64,000 nucleotides of DNA from SIG480 sp045546975 (GTDB lineage Bacteria > Bacillota > Clostridia > Oscillospirales > JAAYXM01): contig JAZQDV010000006.1 in assembly GCA_045546975.1 (NCBI GenBank), positions 1 through 64,000 of the forward strand, given 5' to 3'. Below the pieces are notes generated by a model. It did not search any database. It had not been told where the DNA came from and worked only from the letters and a program-made list of their open reading frames with translations. The position numbers and the translations under genes were made by a program. Of this stretch, positions 42,722 to 52,205 are shown one piece after another. Position 1 is the stretch's first letter, and each line of letters opens with the position of its first letter.

Positions 42722-42741
42722 ATTTTGAAAGGAGAATATAC

Positions 42742-43995
42742 ATGAAAACAAAAGCGTTAAGACTCTACGGCAAAAGCGATTTGAGACTCGAAGAGTTCGA
42801 GCTCCCGCAGATTACTGCAGACGAAATCCTCGCAGAGGTAGTCACAGACAGTATCTGTATGTCAAGCTACAAGGCAGCAATCCAGGGCGGCGACCACAAG
42901 CGTGTTCCTGATAACGTTTCAGAAAATCCTGTTATCATAGGTCACGAATTCTGCGGTGTTATCCGCGAGGTCGGTGCAAACTGGAAGAACAAGTTCAAGG
43001 AAGGACAGAAGTTCTCCATCCAGCCTGCTATCAACTGGAAGGGAAGCCTCGGTGCTCCCGGATACTCTTACCCGCATTGCGGCGGCTGCACAACATATGC
43101 AATCATCCCGGCAGAGGTTATGCTCTCAGATGCACTCCTTGAGTACAACGGTGATGCATACTTCTACGGTTCACTTTCAGAGCCGATGTCCTGCATCGTT
43201 GGCGGATATCACGCATTCTTCCACACAAAGCCCGGCTCATACGAGCATGAGATGGATATTCGCGAGGGTGGCAACGTCATCATCATGGCGGGTGCAGGCC
43301 CGATGGGTCTTGGCGCTGTTGACTATGCAGTTCACGGTGACCGCAAGCCGTCACTCGTTGTTGTCACTGATATCGATGATGCACGTCTTGAGCGCGCAAA
43401 GACACTTCTCACTCCTGAGGATGCAGAGAAGAACGGCGTAAAGCTCGTTTACATCAATACAAACAACTGCGAAGACCCGAAGAAGGCACTTATGGACCTT
43501 ACAGACGGCCACGGATATGACGATGTTATGATTATGGCACCTGTTAAGCCTGTTTGCGAGCTTGCAGACTCTGTTCTCGCATACGACGGTTGCGCAAACT
43601 TCTTTGCAGGTCCGACAAACCACGAGTTCTCCGCAATGGTTAACTTCTACAACATCCACTACGGTGCAACACATTACATCGGCACATCCGGTGGCAACAC
43701 AGACGATATGAGAGAGTCTCTTGCTCTTATGGAAGCGGGCAGAATCAACCCGGCTGTTATGATCACACATGTTGGCGGTATCGACAGCGCTAAGGATTCA
43801 ACTCTCAATCTTCCGAACATCAAGGGCGGTAAGAAGCTTGTCTACACACATGTAGATATGCCGATGACAGCTATTGAAGATTTCGCAGAGCTCGGAAAGA
43901 CAGATCCGTTCTTTGCAAAACTTGCAGAAATCACAGGACGCAATAACGGCCTCTGGTGTGCAGAAGCAGAAAAGTACTTACTCGAAAACAAATAA
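42742..43995 (+). CDS. SorE-like zinc-type dehydrogenase (L-sorbose-1-phosphate reductase family)
   Basis: This 417-residue medium-chain dehydrogenase opens MKTKALRLYGKSDLRLEEFE and has CMSSYKAAIQGGDHKRVP, IIGHEFCGVI, MAGAGPMGLGAVDYA, and THYIGTSGGNTDDMRESLAL, all close to Klebsiella SorE. SorE reduces L-sorbose 1-phosphate to D-glucitol 6-phosphate. No sorbose PTS genes are nearby, so the physiological substrate may be another keto-sugar phosphate. Codon use is strongly biased towards C-ending codons, suggesting high expression. Ribosome site AAAGGAG. Confidence 0.8.
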   Translation: MKTKALRLYGKSDLRLEEFELPQITADEILAEVVTDSICMSSYKAAIQGGDHKRVPDNVSENPVIIGHEFCGVIREVGANWKNKFKEGQKFSIQPAINWKGSLGAPGYSYPHCGGCTTYAIIPAEVMLSDALLEYNGDAYFYGSLSEPMSCIVGGYHAFFHTKPGSYEHEMDIREGGNVIIMAGAGPMGLGAVDYAVHGDRKPSLVVVTDIDDARLERAKTLLTPEDAEKNGVKLVYINTNNCEDPKKALMDLTDGHGYDDVMIMAPVKPVCELADSVLAYDGCANFFAGPTNHEFSAMVNFYNIHYGATHYIGTSGGNTDDMRESLALMEAGRINPAVMITHVGGIDSAKDSTLNLPNIKGGKKLVYTHVDMPMTAIEDFAELGKTDPFFAKLAEITGRNNGLWCAEAEKYLLENK

Positions 43996-44015
43996 TCAGA
44001 AGGGAGAAAATAATT

Positions 44016-45731
44016 ATGGCAACTCCGGTAATTATGCCGCGTCAGGGACAGTCAGTTGAAAGCTGTATTATCTCAAAGTGGCACAAGAAGGTAGGAGATA
44101 TGGTCGCAGAGGGCGATACACTCTTCTCCTACGAAACGGACAAGGCAAGCTTTGATGAAGTTGCAAAGGTATCAGGTAAGATGCTCGACATCTTCTTCGA
44201 AGAGGGTGACGATGTAGAGTGCCTTCTCAACGTCTGCGTTATCGGTAACGACGGTGAGAGCACTGCAGAGTTTAACCCGAAGGGCGCAGCGGAAGCAACG
44301 CCTGCTGCAGAGGCAGCACCCGCAGCAGCTCCCGTAGCTGCTCCGGCTCCTGCAGCAGCACCTGCAGTAGCAGTAGATCCGGGCAACTGTGCTCCGGTAA
44401 TTATGCCGCGTCAGGGACAGTCAGTTGAAAGCTGCATCATCTCAAAGTGGCACAAGAAGGTAGGAGATATGGTCGCAGAGGGCGACACGCTCTTCTCCTA
44501 CGAGACAGACAAGGCAAGCTTCGACGAAGTTTCAAAGCTCTCAGGCAAGATGCTCGCTATCTTCTTTGAAGAGGGTGACGATGTAGAGTGCCTCTTGAAT
44601 GTTTGCGTAATCGGTGAAGACGGTGCACATCCTGAAGCATTCGACCCGAACGCAAAGGCAGAGGCAGCACCTGTTGCAGAAGCAGCTCCGGCTATAGCAC
44701 CTGTTGCAGCAGCACCTGTTGCAGCTCCGGTTTCCACTGCAAGCTCAAACGGAGGAAACGTAAAGATTTCTCCGCGTGCAAAGATGCTTGCTGAAAAGAC
44801 ATTTGCAGACATTTCTCTCGCGGTTCCGACAGGTCCGAACGGCAGAATCATTGAGCGCGATGTTGAGCGTCTCATTTCTGAGGGCAAGGTTGTAACACCT
44901 GCAGCTGCAGACGCTCTCGGAAAGGGCCTTGTTGGCACAGGTCTCGGCGGCAGAGTTACTACTGCAGACCTCGCAGCAGGCAACACTGCAGCAGCTCCGG
45001 CAGAAGCAGCACCCGCTGCGGCAGCAGCTCCGGTTGCAGATTACGAAGAAGTTCCGATGTCCAATATCCGCAAGGTTATTGCAAAGTCAATGAGCGCTTC
45101 TCTCACAGAGATGGCACAGCTCACACTCAATACATCCTTCGATGCAACAGCTATCCTCAACTACCGCAAGGTACTCAAGGCAAAGGGCGAAGCATACGGT
45201 ATGGACAAGGTAACTCTCAACGATATGATTCTTTACGCTGTTTCACGCGTAATACTCAATCACAGAGATATCAACGCTCACCTTGTTGACAACAAGATGA
45301 AGCTCTTTAACAACGTACATCTCGGCGTTGCTTGTGATACAGCTCGTGGACTTATGGTTCCGACAGTATTCAACGCAAACAAGATGTCACTCAAGGAAAT
45401 TTCAGCAGAGTCCAAGCGTGTAACAGGTATGTGCCGTGACGGTGCTTGCAGCCCTGACCTTCTCAAGGGTGCATCATTCACTATCACAAACCTCGGAAGC
45501 CTCGGAATCGAAAGCTTCACTCCTGTTATCAACCCGCCGCAGACAGCAATCCTCGGTGTTTGCGGAACTGAGACAAAGATTCGCGCAAAGGGCGATGAAA
45601 TCAAGACATATCAGGCAATGGGTCTCTCACTCACATTTGACCACAGAGCAGTTGACGGTGCTCCTGCAGCTAAGTTCTTAAAGGAACTCTGTGAGGCACT
45701 TGAAAACTTTGATATGCTTTTAGGTGTATAA
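44016..45731 (+). CDS. Dihydrolipoamide acyltransferase (E2) with two lipoyl domains
   Basis: This 571-residue E2 has lipoyl domain 1 (residues 2-80, lipoyl Lys43 in YETDKASFDEV), an Ala/Pro linker, lipoyl domain 2 (residues 124-205, Lys166, almost identical), another Ala/Pro linker, a peripheral-subunit-binding domain (ISPRAKMLAEK to NGRIIERDVERL), a second degenerate one (VTPAAADALG to GTGLGGRVTTADL), and the catalytic domain from about residue 345 ending in FDHRAVDGAPAAKF. Acyl specificity (acetyl or other) cannot be read. The start at 44016 follows AAGGGAG; the frame opens earlier inside the SorE-like gene. Confidence 0.92.
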   Translation: MATPVIMPRQGQSVESCIISKWHKKVGDMVAEGDTLFSYETDKASFDEVAKVSGKMLDIFFEEGDDVECLLNVCVIGNDGESTAEFNPKGAAEATPAAEAAPAAAPVAAPAPAAAPAVAVDPGNCAPVIMPRQGQSVESCIISKWHKKVGDMVAEGDTLFSYETDKASFDEVSKLSGKMLAIFFEEGDDVECLLNVCVIGEDGAHPEAFDPNAKAEAAPVAEAAPAIAPVAAAPVAAPVSTASSNGGNVKISPRAKMLAEKTFADISLAVPTGPNGRIIERDVERLISEGKVVTPAAADALGKGLVGTGLGGRVTTADLAAGNTAAAPAEAAPAAAAAPVADYEEVPMSNIRKVIAKSMSASLTEMAQLTLNTSFDATAILNYRKVLKAKGEAYGMDKVTLNDMILYAVSRVILNHRDINAHLVDNKMKLFNNVHLGVACDTARGLMVPTVFNANKMSLKEISAESKRVTGMCRDGACSPDLLKGASFTITNLGSLGIESFTPVINPPQTAILGVCGTETKIRAKGDEIKTYQAMGLSLTFDHRAVDGAPAAKFLKELCEALENFDMLLGV

Positions 45732-45748
45732 GAAAGGAGAATAACCCA

Positions 45749-47110
45749 ATGTATGATTTGGTAGTACTCGGTGGCGGCCCTGCAGGTTATCTTGCAGCAG
45801 AGCGCGCATCAGCTGAGGGAATGAGCGTTTGCCTTATTGAAAAGCGCTTCCTCGGCGGTGTTTGCCTCAACGAGGGTTGCATTCCGACAAAGACATTCTT
45901 AAATTCAGCAAAGATTTATGACCACACAGTTCACGGCGCTGCATTCGGTGTAAGTGCAAGTGACATAAAGATTGACCACAAGGCAGTTGTTGCCCGCAAG
46001 AACGATGTGCGCTCAAAGCTCGTTGCAGGTATCGGCGCAGCTCTCCGCGCAGGCAAGGTAAAAGTTGTCGAGGCAGAGGGAAAGATTGTCGGTAAGAGCG
46101 AAGGCTTTGACGTTTCCGCAAACGGTGAGATTTACTCCGGTAAGAAGCTTCTCATAACAACAGGTTCTTCAGCAGTTGTTCCTCCGATTCCGGGCCTTCG
46201 CGAAGTTATCGCATCAGGCTTTGCAATGACAAACCGCGAGATTCTTGATATGGAAGAAGTTCCGAAGACTCTTGCAGTTATCGGCGGTGGAGTAATCGGT
46301 CTTGAGATGGCATCATACTTCAACTCCATCGGCGTTAAGGTAACTGTTATCGAAATGATGCCGAAGATTGCAGGTCCTACAGATAACGAGATTTCTTCAA
46401 TTCTTCTCAAGAACTACGCAAACAAGGGCATTACATTTGAGCTTGGCGCAAAGGTAACTGCTTTCGGAGAGGGAACAGTTGAGTTTGAAAAGGACGGCAA
46501 GAAGACAACTCTTAACGTAGACAAGGTTCTTGTTTCTATCGGCCGTCGTGCAGAGACTGCAAACATCGGCCTTGAAGCAATCGGCGTAGCAACAGAGCGC
46601 GGTGCTATTGTTACTGATGATTTTGGCAGAACAAACGTTCTCGGCGTATATGCAGCAGGCGACGTTAACGGAAAGTCAATGCTCGCACATACAGCATACC
46701 GTGAGGCAGAGGTCTGCATCAATCATATGATGGGTAAGCGTGACCGCATGCGCTATAACGCAATCCCTGCTGTTATTTACACAAACCCCGAGGTTGCAAG
46801 TGTAGGTGAGACAGAGGAGAGCGCAAAGGCAAAGGGCATCGCTTATAAGAAATCAACAGTAAGCATGATGTACAGCGGCAGATATATGGCAGAAAACACA
46901 GAGTATGACGGTATCTGCAAGGTTCTTGCAGAAGAGAAGACCGGCAAGATAATCGGTGTTCATATGCTCGGTACATACGCATCAGAAATCATTTTCTCAG
47001 CAGCAATGATGGTTGAGTGTGAAATGCGCGTAAACGACGTTAAGGAGTTCGTATTCCCGCATCCGACCGTCTGTGAAATAGTAAGAGAAGCAATATTCAA
47101 AATGAAATAA
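45749..47110 (+). CDS. lpdA: Dihydrolipoamide dehydrogenase (E3)
   Basis: This 453-residue flavoprotein disulfide reductase has the FAD motif LVVLGGGPAGYLAAE, the redox-active pair Cys39/Cys44 in GGVCLNEGCIPTK, the NAD motif VIGGGVIGLEMA, VYAAGDVNGKSMLAHTA, and the C-terminal HPTVCEIVREA. It reoxidises lipoamide to make NADH for the complex. There is no N-terminal lipoyl domain. It lies 17 bp after E2. Confidence 0.95.
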   Translation: MYDLVVLGGGPAGYLAAERASAEGMSVCLIEKRFLGGVCLNEGCIPTKTFLNSAKIYDHTVHGAAFGVSASDIKIDHKAVVARKNDVRSKLVAGIGAALRAGKVKVVEAEGKIVGKSEGFDVSANGEIYSGKKLLITTGSSAVVPPIPGLREVIASGFAMTNREILDMEEVPKTLAVIGGGVIGLEMASYFNSIGVKVTVIEMMPKIAGPTDNEISSILLKNYANKGITFELGAKVTAFGEGTVEFEKDGKKTTLNVDKVLVSIGRRAETANIGLEAIGVATERGAIVTDDFGRTNVLGVYAAGDVNGKSMLAHTAYREAEVCINHMMGKRDRMRYNAIPAVIYTNPEVASVGETEESAKAKGIAYKKSTVSMMYSGRYMAENTEYDGICKVLAEEKTGKIIGVHMLGTYASEIIFSAAMMVECEMRVNDVKEFVFPHPTVCEIVREAIFKMK

Positions 47111-47127
47111 GAAAGAAGGAGTAAAAA

Positions 47128-49602
47128 ATGCCTAAGTCACAATTTCTTGATCCTAATGAAGTCAGAAAGAGTAGTTTTATTACCTTTACTGACATCCCCG
47201 TAAACCAGTACAACAAGACAATCAAAGAAGAGAGCAAGATTTACACAAAGGCTGATTTCATGCGCATTTACCGCGATATGGCAATCATCCGTGAGTTTGA
47301 AACAATGCTCTACCAGATTAAGACAACAAACCACTACAACGGAGTTGACTATTCAAATCCCGGTCCTGCTCACCTTTCAACAGGTCAGGAAGCTTCTGCA
47401 GTAGGTCAGGCATATCTCCTTGGAGTTGATGACTACATCTTCGGTTCACACAGAAGCCACGGTGAAATCCTTGCAAAGGGTCTTTCTTGCATCGAGAAGC
47501 TTTCAGATGATGAGCTCTACAAGATTATGTCTGAGTTCTTCGATGGCGACATTCTCCGTGTTGTTGAGGGCAGAAAGTACGACAAGAAGGACGTAAAGTC
47601 ACTCGCTATCGACTTCTTGATTTACGGCGCTCTTGCTGAAATCTTTGCACGTACAACAGGCTTTAACCGCGGTCTTGGCGGCTCAATGCACGCTTTCTTC
47701 ACTCCGTTTGGTATTTATCCGAACAACGCTATCGTTGGTGGTTCTGCTACAATCGCTCTCGGTGGTTCACTCTATAAGAAGGTAAACGACAAGAAGGGTA
47801 TCGTTATCTGTAACATCGGTGACGCTTCTCTCGGTTGCGGACCTGTTCTTGAAGCTCTCAACATGTCAGCTATGGATCAGATTCGTCAGCTCTGGGATGA
47901 GAGCCACAACAGCGGTCTCCCGGTACTCTTCAATATCTTCGATAACATGTACGGTATGGGTGGCCAGACCTTCGGTGAGACAATGGCATACGGTATGCCG
48001 GCTCGCCTCGGCGCAGGCTTCAGCCCGACACAGATGCACGCAGAGCGTGTTGACGGTTACAACCCGCTTGCAGTTATCGATGCAATGCGCAGAAAGAAGG
48101 AACTCCTCGAGAACGGCGAAGGTCCGGTTCTCCTCGATGTTCTTACATACCGCGTTACAGGTCACTCTCCGTCCGACGCATCAAGCTACCGTACACAGGA
48201 AGAAATCGATGCTTGGATCGAGCAGGATGTTCTCAAGGCATACAGTGCAAAGCTTATTGATGCTAAGATTGCAACAAAAGAAGAGTTTGATGCTATCCTT
48301 GCTGATGTTAAGGACCTTATCACACGCGCTTGTGCTCTTGCAGTTGACGAAAGCGTATCACCGCGTATGGACCTCAAGAAAGAGCCCGATATGATCGAAA
48401 AGCTTATGTACTCCAACCTCAAGGTTCCGAAGATGGAAGACCGTAAGCCTGACGTTCTTATGCCGAAGGAAGAGAATCCGCGCGTACAGCAGATCGCAAA
48501 GAAGGAACGCTTTGGCTTTGATGCAAACGGCAAGCCTGTTTCAAAGAACAAGGTTTACCAGCTCCGTGACGGTATCTTCGAGGCTATTATCGATAAGTTC
48601 TATGAAGACCCGACCCTCGTTGCATACGGTGAAGACAACCGTGACTGGGGTGGCGCATTCGCTGTTTACCGTGGTCTTACAGAAGCAATTCCGTATCACC
48701 GCTTCTTCAACTCACCGATTTCTGAAGCTGCTATCGTTGGTAGTGCTGTTGGTTACGCAATGACAGGTGGCCGCGCAATCGTTGAGCTTATGTACTGTGA
48801 CTTCCTCGGCCGCGCAGGTGACGAAATCTTCAACCAGCTCGCAAAGTGGCAGTCAATGTCAGCCGGTATCCTCAAGATGCCTGTTGTTCTCCGTGTTTCT
48901 GTTGGTTCCAAGTACGGCGCACAGCATTCTCAGGACTGGACATCAATGGTTGCTCATGTTCCGGGTCTCAAGTGCGTATTCCCGACAACACCGTACGATG
49001 CAAAGGGACTTATGAATGCTGCTCTTAACGGAACAGACCCGGTTATCTTCTTTGAAAGCCAGAGAATTTACGATGTCGGCGAGCAGTTCCACGAAGGCGG
49101 AGTTCCGGAAGGTTACTACGAAATTCCGATCGGTGAGCCGGATGTTAAGCTTGTTGGTTCTGACGTTACAATCCTCACAATTGGTGCAACTCTCTACCGT
49201 GCAATTGACGCTGCAAAGATACTCAAGGAGAAGTACAACATTTCTGCTGAAGTTATCGATGCTCGAAGCATTGCTCCGTTTAACTACGACAAGGTAGTTG
49301 AGTCTGTAAAGAAGACAGGTAAGCTCGTTATCGCATCTGATGCTTGTGCTCGTGGCTCAATCATCAAGGATATGGCACAGACAATCACATCTACATGCTT
49401 CGACTACCTCGATGCACCTGTTGCAACAGTCGGCGCACGCAACTGGATAACTCCGTGCTATGAGCTCGATGCAGACTTCTTCCCGCAGGCAGATTGGATC
49501 ATCGATGCAATCCATGAGAAGATTATGCCGATTCCGGGACACACACCGTCAAACAACTTCTCAGAAGCTGAAGAGCTCCGTCGCGCAAAACTCGGCGTAT
49601 GA
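47128..49602 (+). CDS. Fused E1 alpha-beta component of a lipoyl-dependent dehydrogenase complex
   Basis: This single 824-residue protein joins a TPP-binding E1-alpha part (residues about 40-400) to an E1-beta part (about 470-805). The alpha part shows STGQEASAVG, GSHRSHGEILAKG, GLGGSMHAFF and the TPP motif starting GDASLGCGPVLEALNM and ending FDNMYGMGG, with extra residues (QIRQLWDESHNSG) before the second half. The beta part has AYGEDNRDWGG, RFFNSPISEAAIVG, and the pyrimidine-side EAA glutamate. Substrate may be pyruvate, acetoin or a branched oxoacid. Gene order E2-E3-E1-lplA is unusual. Confidence 0.88.
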   Translation: MPKSQFLDPNEVRKSSFITFTDIPVNQYNKTIKEESKIYTKADFMRIYRDMAIIREFETMLYQIKTTNHYNGVDYSNPGPAHLSTGQEASAVGQAYLLGVDDYIFGSHRSHGEILAKGLSCIEKLSDDELYKIMSEFFDGDILRVVEGRKYDKKDVKSLAIDFLIYGALAEIFARTTGFNRGLGGSMHAFFTPFGIYPNNAIVGGSATIALGGSLYKKVNDKKGIVICNIGDASLGCGPVLEALNMSAMDQIRQLWDESHNSGLPVLFNIFDNMYGMGGQTFGETMAYGMPARLGAGFSPTQMHAERVDGYNPLAVIDAMRRKKELLENGEGPVLLDVLTYRVTGHSPSDASSYRTQEEIDAWIEQDVLKAYSAKLIDAKIATKEEFDAILADVKDLITRACALAVDESVSPRMDLKKEPDMIEKLMYSNLKVPKMEDRKPDVLMPKEENPRVQQIAKKERFGFDANGKPVSKNKVYQLRDGIFEAIIDKFYEDPTLVAYGEDNRDWGGAFAVYRGLTEAIPYHRFFNSPISEAAIVGSAVGYAMTGGRAIVELMYCDFLGRAGDEIFNQLAKWQSMSAGILKMPVVLRVSVGSKYGAQHSQDWTSMVAHVPGLKCVFPTTPYDAKGLMNAALNGTDPVIFFESQRIYDVGEQFHEGGVPEGYYEIPIGEPDVKLVGSDVTILTIGATLYRAIDAAKILKEKYNISAEVIDARSIAPFNYDKVVESVKKTGKLVIASDACARGSIIKDMAQTITSTCFDYLDAPVATVGARNWITPCYELDADFFPQADWIIDAIHEKIMPIPGHTPSNNFSEAEELRRAKLGV

Positions 49603-50576
49603 TTTTTCTCGTAAGTAAAAGTTCTGATCCGTATTTTAATCTGGCACTCGAAGAAACATTATTGCGAAACCGCAACGATGAAGTCTTTATGCTGTGGCAG
49701 AACGATAACACGATTGTTGTCGGAAAGAACCAGAACGCACTTGCCGAGATAGACTATGATTATGTAAAAGAAAACGGTATACGCGTCGTCCGTCGGATAA
49801 CCGGCGGCGGCGCGGTCTACCACGACATGGGAAATGTCAACTTTACATACATAACAAGCTATGACGGGGAGTGGAAGAGTGATTTTTCACGCTTTGCACA
49901 CCCCGTTATTTCTGCACTTTCACGGCTTGGAATCGAAGCGACTCTTTCGGGAAGAAATGATATTTTAGCTGACGGCAAGAAGTTTTCAGGGAATGCCGAA
50001 ACTGTTGTTGACGGAAGAATACTCCACCACGGAACAATCCTTCTTGATACAAATGTAGAGGTGCTTTCAAAAGCGTTGATTCCTGACCCGCGCAAAATTA
50101 AGAGTAAGGGTATTAAATCCGTTGCCTCTCGCGTTACAAATATAAGCGAGGTGACGGGCAGAAAGGTAACACCTTCTGAAATAATAGATCTTATAGAATG
50201 TGAAGTTAAAAAACTTTACAACGCTGAAAGCCACGAAGCGACGGCAGAAGAGCTTGAAACGGCAAGAAAACTTGCTGATGAGAAGTACAGAACATGGGAA
50301 TGGAACTTTGGTTATTCTCCTAAGTATACATTTTCGAAAAGTGAGCATTTTTCTGTCGGTATTATCGGCGCAGATGCAGAGGTTCATGACGGAAAAATAG
50401 ATGAAATCAAATTTTCGGGCGACTTTTTCGGTATTCGTGATGTCGCTGAAATTGAAAAAGCTCTTTCGGGCATAAGCCACAGGGAAGAGAGCATACTGAA
50501 AGTCTTAAAAAACTTTGAACTTAGTGAGTATTTTGGCGAAATAAAGCCGGAAGAACTCCTCACGATTTTGATATAA
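49599..50576 (+). CDS. lplA: Lipoate-protein ligase A
   Basis: This 325-residue ligase attaches salvaged lipoate to the E2 lysines. It has ARG-like motif VVRRITGGGAVYHDMGN, SGRNDILADGKKFSGNAE, and HHGTILLDTN, plus the C-terminal accessory domain (WEWNFGYSPKYTFSK). Its ATG overlaps the E1 stop (ATGA), so it is translated by coupling and dedicated to this complex. No lipoyl synthase is nearby, so lipoate is probably scavenged. Confidence 0.93.
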   Translation: MIFLVSKSSDPYFNLALEETLLRNRNDEVFMLWQNDNTIVVGKNQNALAEIDYDYVKENGIRVVRRITGGGAVYHDMGNVNFTYITSYDGEWKSDFSRFAHPVISALSRLGIEATLSGRNDILADGKKFSGNAETVVDGRILHHGTILLDTNVEVLSKALIPDPRKIKSKGIKSVASRVTNISEVTGRKVTPSEIIDLIECEVKKLYNAESHEATAEELETARKLADEKYRTWEWNFGYSPKYTFSKSEHFSVGIIGADAEVHDGKIDEIKFSGDFFGIRDVAEIEKALSGISHREESILKVLKNFELSEYFGEIKPEELLTILI

Positions 50577-50588
50577 GGAGGCAACCTT

Positions 50589-51779
50589 ATGAAGGCCGTA
50601 ATGTACGGTGCAGGTAATATCGGACGTGGTTTTATCGGCGAACTCTTTTCCTTGTCCGGATATTCCGTAGCATTTATTGATGTAAACAAAGAAATAATCG
50701 GCGCGCTCAATTCACGCGGCGAATATACAGTAGAGGTTCTTTCAAACGACAGCAATGAAGAAATCCTCGTAAAGAACGTTTCAGGCATCGACGGAATGGA
50801 TGCAGATGCTGTTGCGAAAGCTATTGCAGAGTGCGATGTTATGGCAACTGCAGTTGGCGTAAACATTCTTCCGAGAATTGTCGGAAACATTGCAAACGGA
50901 CTCAAGCTCCGCTGGAAGAACGGAAACAAAACTCCGCTCAATATCATCATCTGCGAAAACCTTATTGATGCGGACAAGTTCCTTGCAAAGTCGGTCAAAG
51001 ACCTTCTCTCAGACGATGAGAAGAAGCTTTTTGACGAGCTTGTTGGCACAGTTGAGGCTTCAATTGGACGTATGGTACCGATTCAGACTCCTGAAATGAC
51101 AAAGAACGACGTTCTCCGTGTTTGCGTAGAGCCGTTCTGCAATCTTATTGTTGATAAGGACGGATTCAAGGGCGAAATTCCGAGCATCACAAATATGTCG
51201 GCATTTGCTCCGTTCAGACTCTATATTGAGCGCAAGCTCTTCCTTCACAATATGGGACATTCTCTCACGGCATATCTCGGAAACCTCAAGGGCTACGAGT
51301 TTATCTGGCAGGCGATAGAGGATACAGAAATCGAAGTAATGGCGATGCGTGCTATGTGCGAGTCTGCTCTTGCTCTTTCTATCCGCTATAATGTTCCGTT
51401 CAAGGCTCTCTATGAGCATGTCGAGGATCTTCTTTACAGATTTACAAACAAGAAGCTCGGCGATACTGTTTTCCGCGTAGGCCGTGACCTTAACCGCAAG
51501 CTCTCACCTGAGGACAGAATTGTCGGAGCTATCCATTCTTGTCTTGAGGCAGGAGTAAAGCCTGTTGCACTCTATGCAGCGTACGCAGCAGCGCTTAACT
51601 TCTCGGCTGACGATGTATCAAAGATGGATGCAGAGGATGTTATGACAAACATCTCAAAGTTTGAAAAGGGCTCAGTTGAATACAACGAAATCCTTGAGTT
51701 TGTAAGCATTCTCAAAAACGGAGGAACAGTCCGTGATATGATAAAGCTTGCAAAATCAAAGATGGACGCAAGCAAGTAA
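50589..51779 (+). CDS. mtlD: Mannitol-1-phosphate 5-dehydrogenase family protein
   Basis: This 396-residue polyol-specific long-chain dehydrogenase starts MKAVMYGAGNIGRGFIGELF with TAVGVNILPRI, CENLIDADKFL and the catalytic KLFLHNMGHSLTAYLG. It oxidises mannitol 1-phosphate to fructose 6-phosphate, or a related polyol phosphate. It closes the operon, and its link to the SorE-like enzyme suggests sugar-alcohol-phosphate metabolism. No mannitol PTS is present. AAGGAGG site. Confidence 0.88.
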   Translation: MKAVMYGAGNIGRGFIGELFSLSGYSVAFIDVNKEIIGALNSRGEYTVEVLSNDSNEEILVKNVSGIDGMDADAVAKAIAECDVMATAVGVNILPRIVGNIANGLKLRWKNGNKTPLNIIICENLIDADKFLAKSVKDLLSDDEKKLFDELVGTVEASIGRMVPIQTPEMTKNDVLRVCVEPFCNLIVDKDGFKGEIPSITNMSAFAPFRLYIERKLFLHNMGHSLTAYLGNLKGYEFIWQAIEDTEIEVMAMRAMCESALALSIRYNVPFKALYEHVEDLLYRFTNKKLGDTVFRVGRDLNRKLSPEDRIVGAIHSCLEAGVKPVALYAAYAAALNFSADDVSKMDAEDVMTNISKFEKGSVEYNEILEFVSILKNGGTVRDMIKLAKSKMDASK

Positions 51780-51790
51780 AAAAGCATATA

Positions 51791-51826
51791 AAAAGCGCCT
51801 ATGTGAAGACATAGGCGCTTTTACTT
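51791..51826. terminator. Terminator after mtlD
   Basis: 14-bp perfect stem (aaaagcgcctatgt / acataggcgctttt), loop GAAG, then TACTTTT. It also faces the end of the converging small gene. Confidence 0.9.
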
Positions 51827-51833
51827 TTGCGAT

Positions 51834-52142
51834 TTACTTTTTGTCATTAGCTATGGCGCGTTCAAGCCAGATAGCGGCAATGTCCATAGCTTCGTAGAGA
51901 CCTTCGGTTTCTGTTTGCTTAACAACTCTGTCCTTGGACTTGATTGTAGGGTCTGTGTACTGGAGCTGAAGCAAAACTCTTGTTGCAAGCTCAATATCAG
52001 ACAAGTCCTTGGATTCGAGAATCTGAAGCATAATGATGTACTTATCAGCCATGCTGCCGTAGTATATAACCTTGTCCTTGCGGGTGAGGGCACGACCTTT
52101 GTATGTCAAAATCTTTTCTTCTTTTTTCTTAGCCTCTGCCAT
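51834..52142 (-). CDS. Small conserved-looking hypothetical protein
   Basis: This protein has 102 residues, starting MAEAKKKEEKILTYKG after a good GGAGG site. It is mostly helical and highly charged, with no membrane segment and no motif I recognise. The region YYGSMADKYIIMLQILE and the Leu-rich helix LATRVLLQLQY look like a compact helical domain. It follows ireB by 63 bp on the same strand and may be cotranscribed. I cannot assign a function. Confidence 0.7.
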   Translation of the reverse strand: MAEAKKKEEKILTYKGRALTRKDKVIYYGSMADKYIIMLQILESKDLSDIELATRVLLQLQYTDPTIKSKDRVVKQTETEGLYEAMDIAAIWLERAIANDKK

Positions 52143-52205
52143 TGTAATTCCTCCAAAATTAAATAATAAAAGCCTGCGCAACTTTCCACGCAAGCCTTAT
52201 AAAGG

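Noticed and set aside
44129..44986. Minus-strand Ala-rich frames opposite E2
   Set aside because: They arise from Ala/Pro linkers and biased codons in E2; no start signals.
47819..48394. A 191-codon frame inside the fused E1 gene
   Set aside because: Wrong-frame shadow produced by strong codon bias in E1.
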